Assembly: GCA_900316435.1 (NCBI GenBank)
Contig: ONCY01000009.1
Span: 1 to 33,688 of the forward strand
Source of the DNA: an uncultured Eubacteriales bacterium
GTDB lineage: Bacteria > Bacillota > Clostridia > Oscillospirales > Acutalibacteraceae
Direction: 5' to 3'
DNA length: 33,688 nt
A program made the position numbers and the translations under genes. The notes under the pieces were generated by a model, which did no database searches, was not told the origin of the DNA, and saw nothing but the letters and a program-made list of their open reading frames with translations. Positions 32,235 to 33,688 of this stretch are shown piece after piece. How positions within the stretch are numbered: the stretch's first letter is position 1; each line of letters opens with the position of its first letter.

Positions 32235-33688
<1,454 letters not shown>

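Overview
The window looks like a chromosomal segment of an anaerobic Gram-positive gut bacterium of the class Clostridia, most likely in or near the Ruminococcus/Oscillospiraceae group. The grounds are a pyruvate:ferredoxin oxidoreductase, BadF/HgdB-type Fe-S activase proteins, strong AGGAGG ribosome binding sites, sigma-A promoters, many lipoproteins and Clostridia-type hypothetical families. This is inference from gene content; no rRNA or other taxonomic marker is present.

Layout. 1-687 is the C-terminal half of a tyrosine integrase cut by the window edge, followed by nested hairpins. 1298-3595 (minus) is a three-gene partner-switching module: STAS antagonist, membrane SpoIIE-type phosphatase and RsbW-like kinase. 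Divergent from it, 3864-7096 holds two tandem acetolactate decarboxylases, the first a lipoprotein, and a dicarboxylate-type symporter with a degenerate RsbW-like domain fused to its N-terminus. 7253-8316 holds a truncated DUF1893 gene, a membrane protein and an ORF overlapping it on the other strand. 8347-10825 is a decaying cluster (B12-binding radical SAM, U32 peptidase family, a third protein) with two frameshifts, a missing C-terminus and an in-frame TGA. 11261-16713 is a serine hydrolase lipoprotein followed by an activase/dehydratase-like pair. 17049-19823 is a PrsW-like membrane protease divergent from an S41-like exported protein, with a perfect palindrome between them. 19880-21305 is an insertion sequence with a split transposase. 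21357-22592 holds a membrane protein, a gene relic and a 40-residue peptide gene. 22737-24622 is a LytS-like kinase with a REC-XRE regulator. 24626-26440 is a scrapyard with a MITE-like element, gene fragments and a DUF6076-like gene. Then come a membrane protein (26496-27251), a three-unit tandem array of a structured repeat, lepA (minus), a second MITE-like copy, a membrane-anchored ECF sigma factor with an overlapping region-4-only partner (minus), and the start of nifJ.

How the parts fit. Core metabolism and translation (nifJ, lepA, the activase pair) sit among signalling genes: partner switching, a two-component system and a sigma factor carrying its own transmembrane sensor. The acetolactate decarboxylase/symporter operon faces the partner-switching operon across about 270 bp, and its transporter carries a domain of the same fold as that operon's kinase, so a functional link is possible but unproven. 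A candidate Rex operator lies between the divergent sigma and nifJ promoters, tying at least nifJ to NADH/NAD status.

The best candidates for something undescribed are the structured repeat family (27347-27662, with a fourth copy at 1000-1070), the GHKL-domain/symporter fusion, and the sigma-4-only plus membrane-sigma pair. No rRNA, tRNA or CRISPR array was found by eye. All homology statements are from motif recognition, not database searches.
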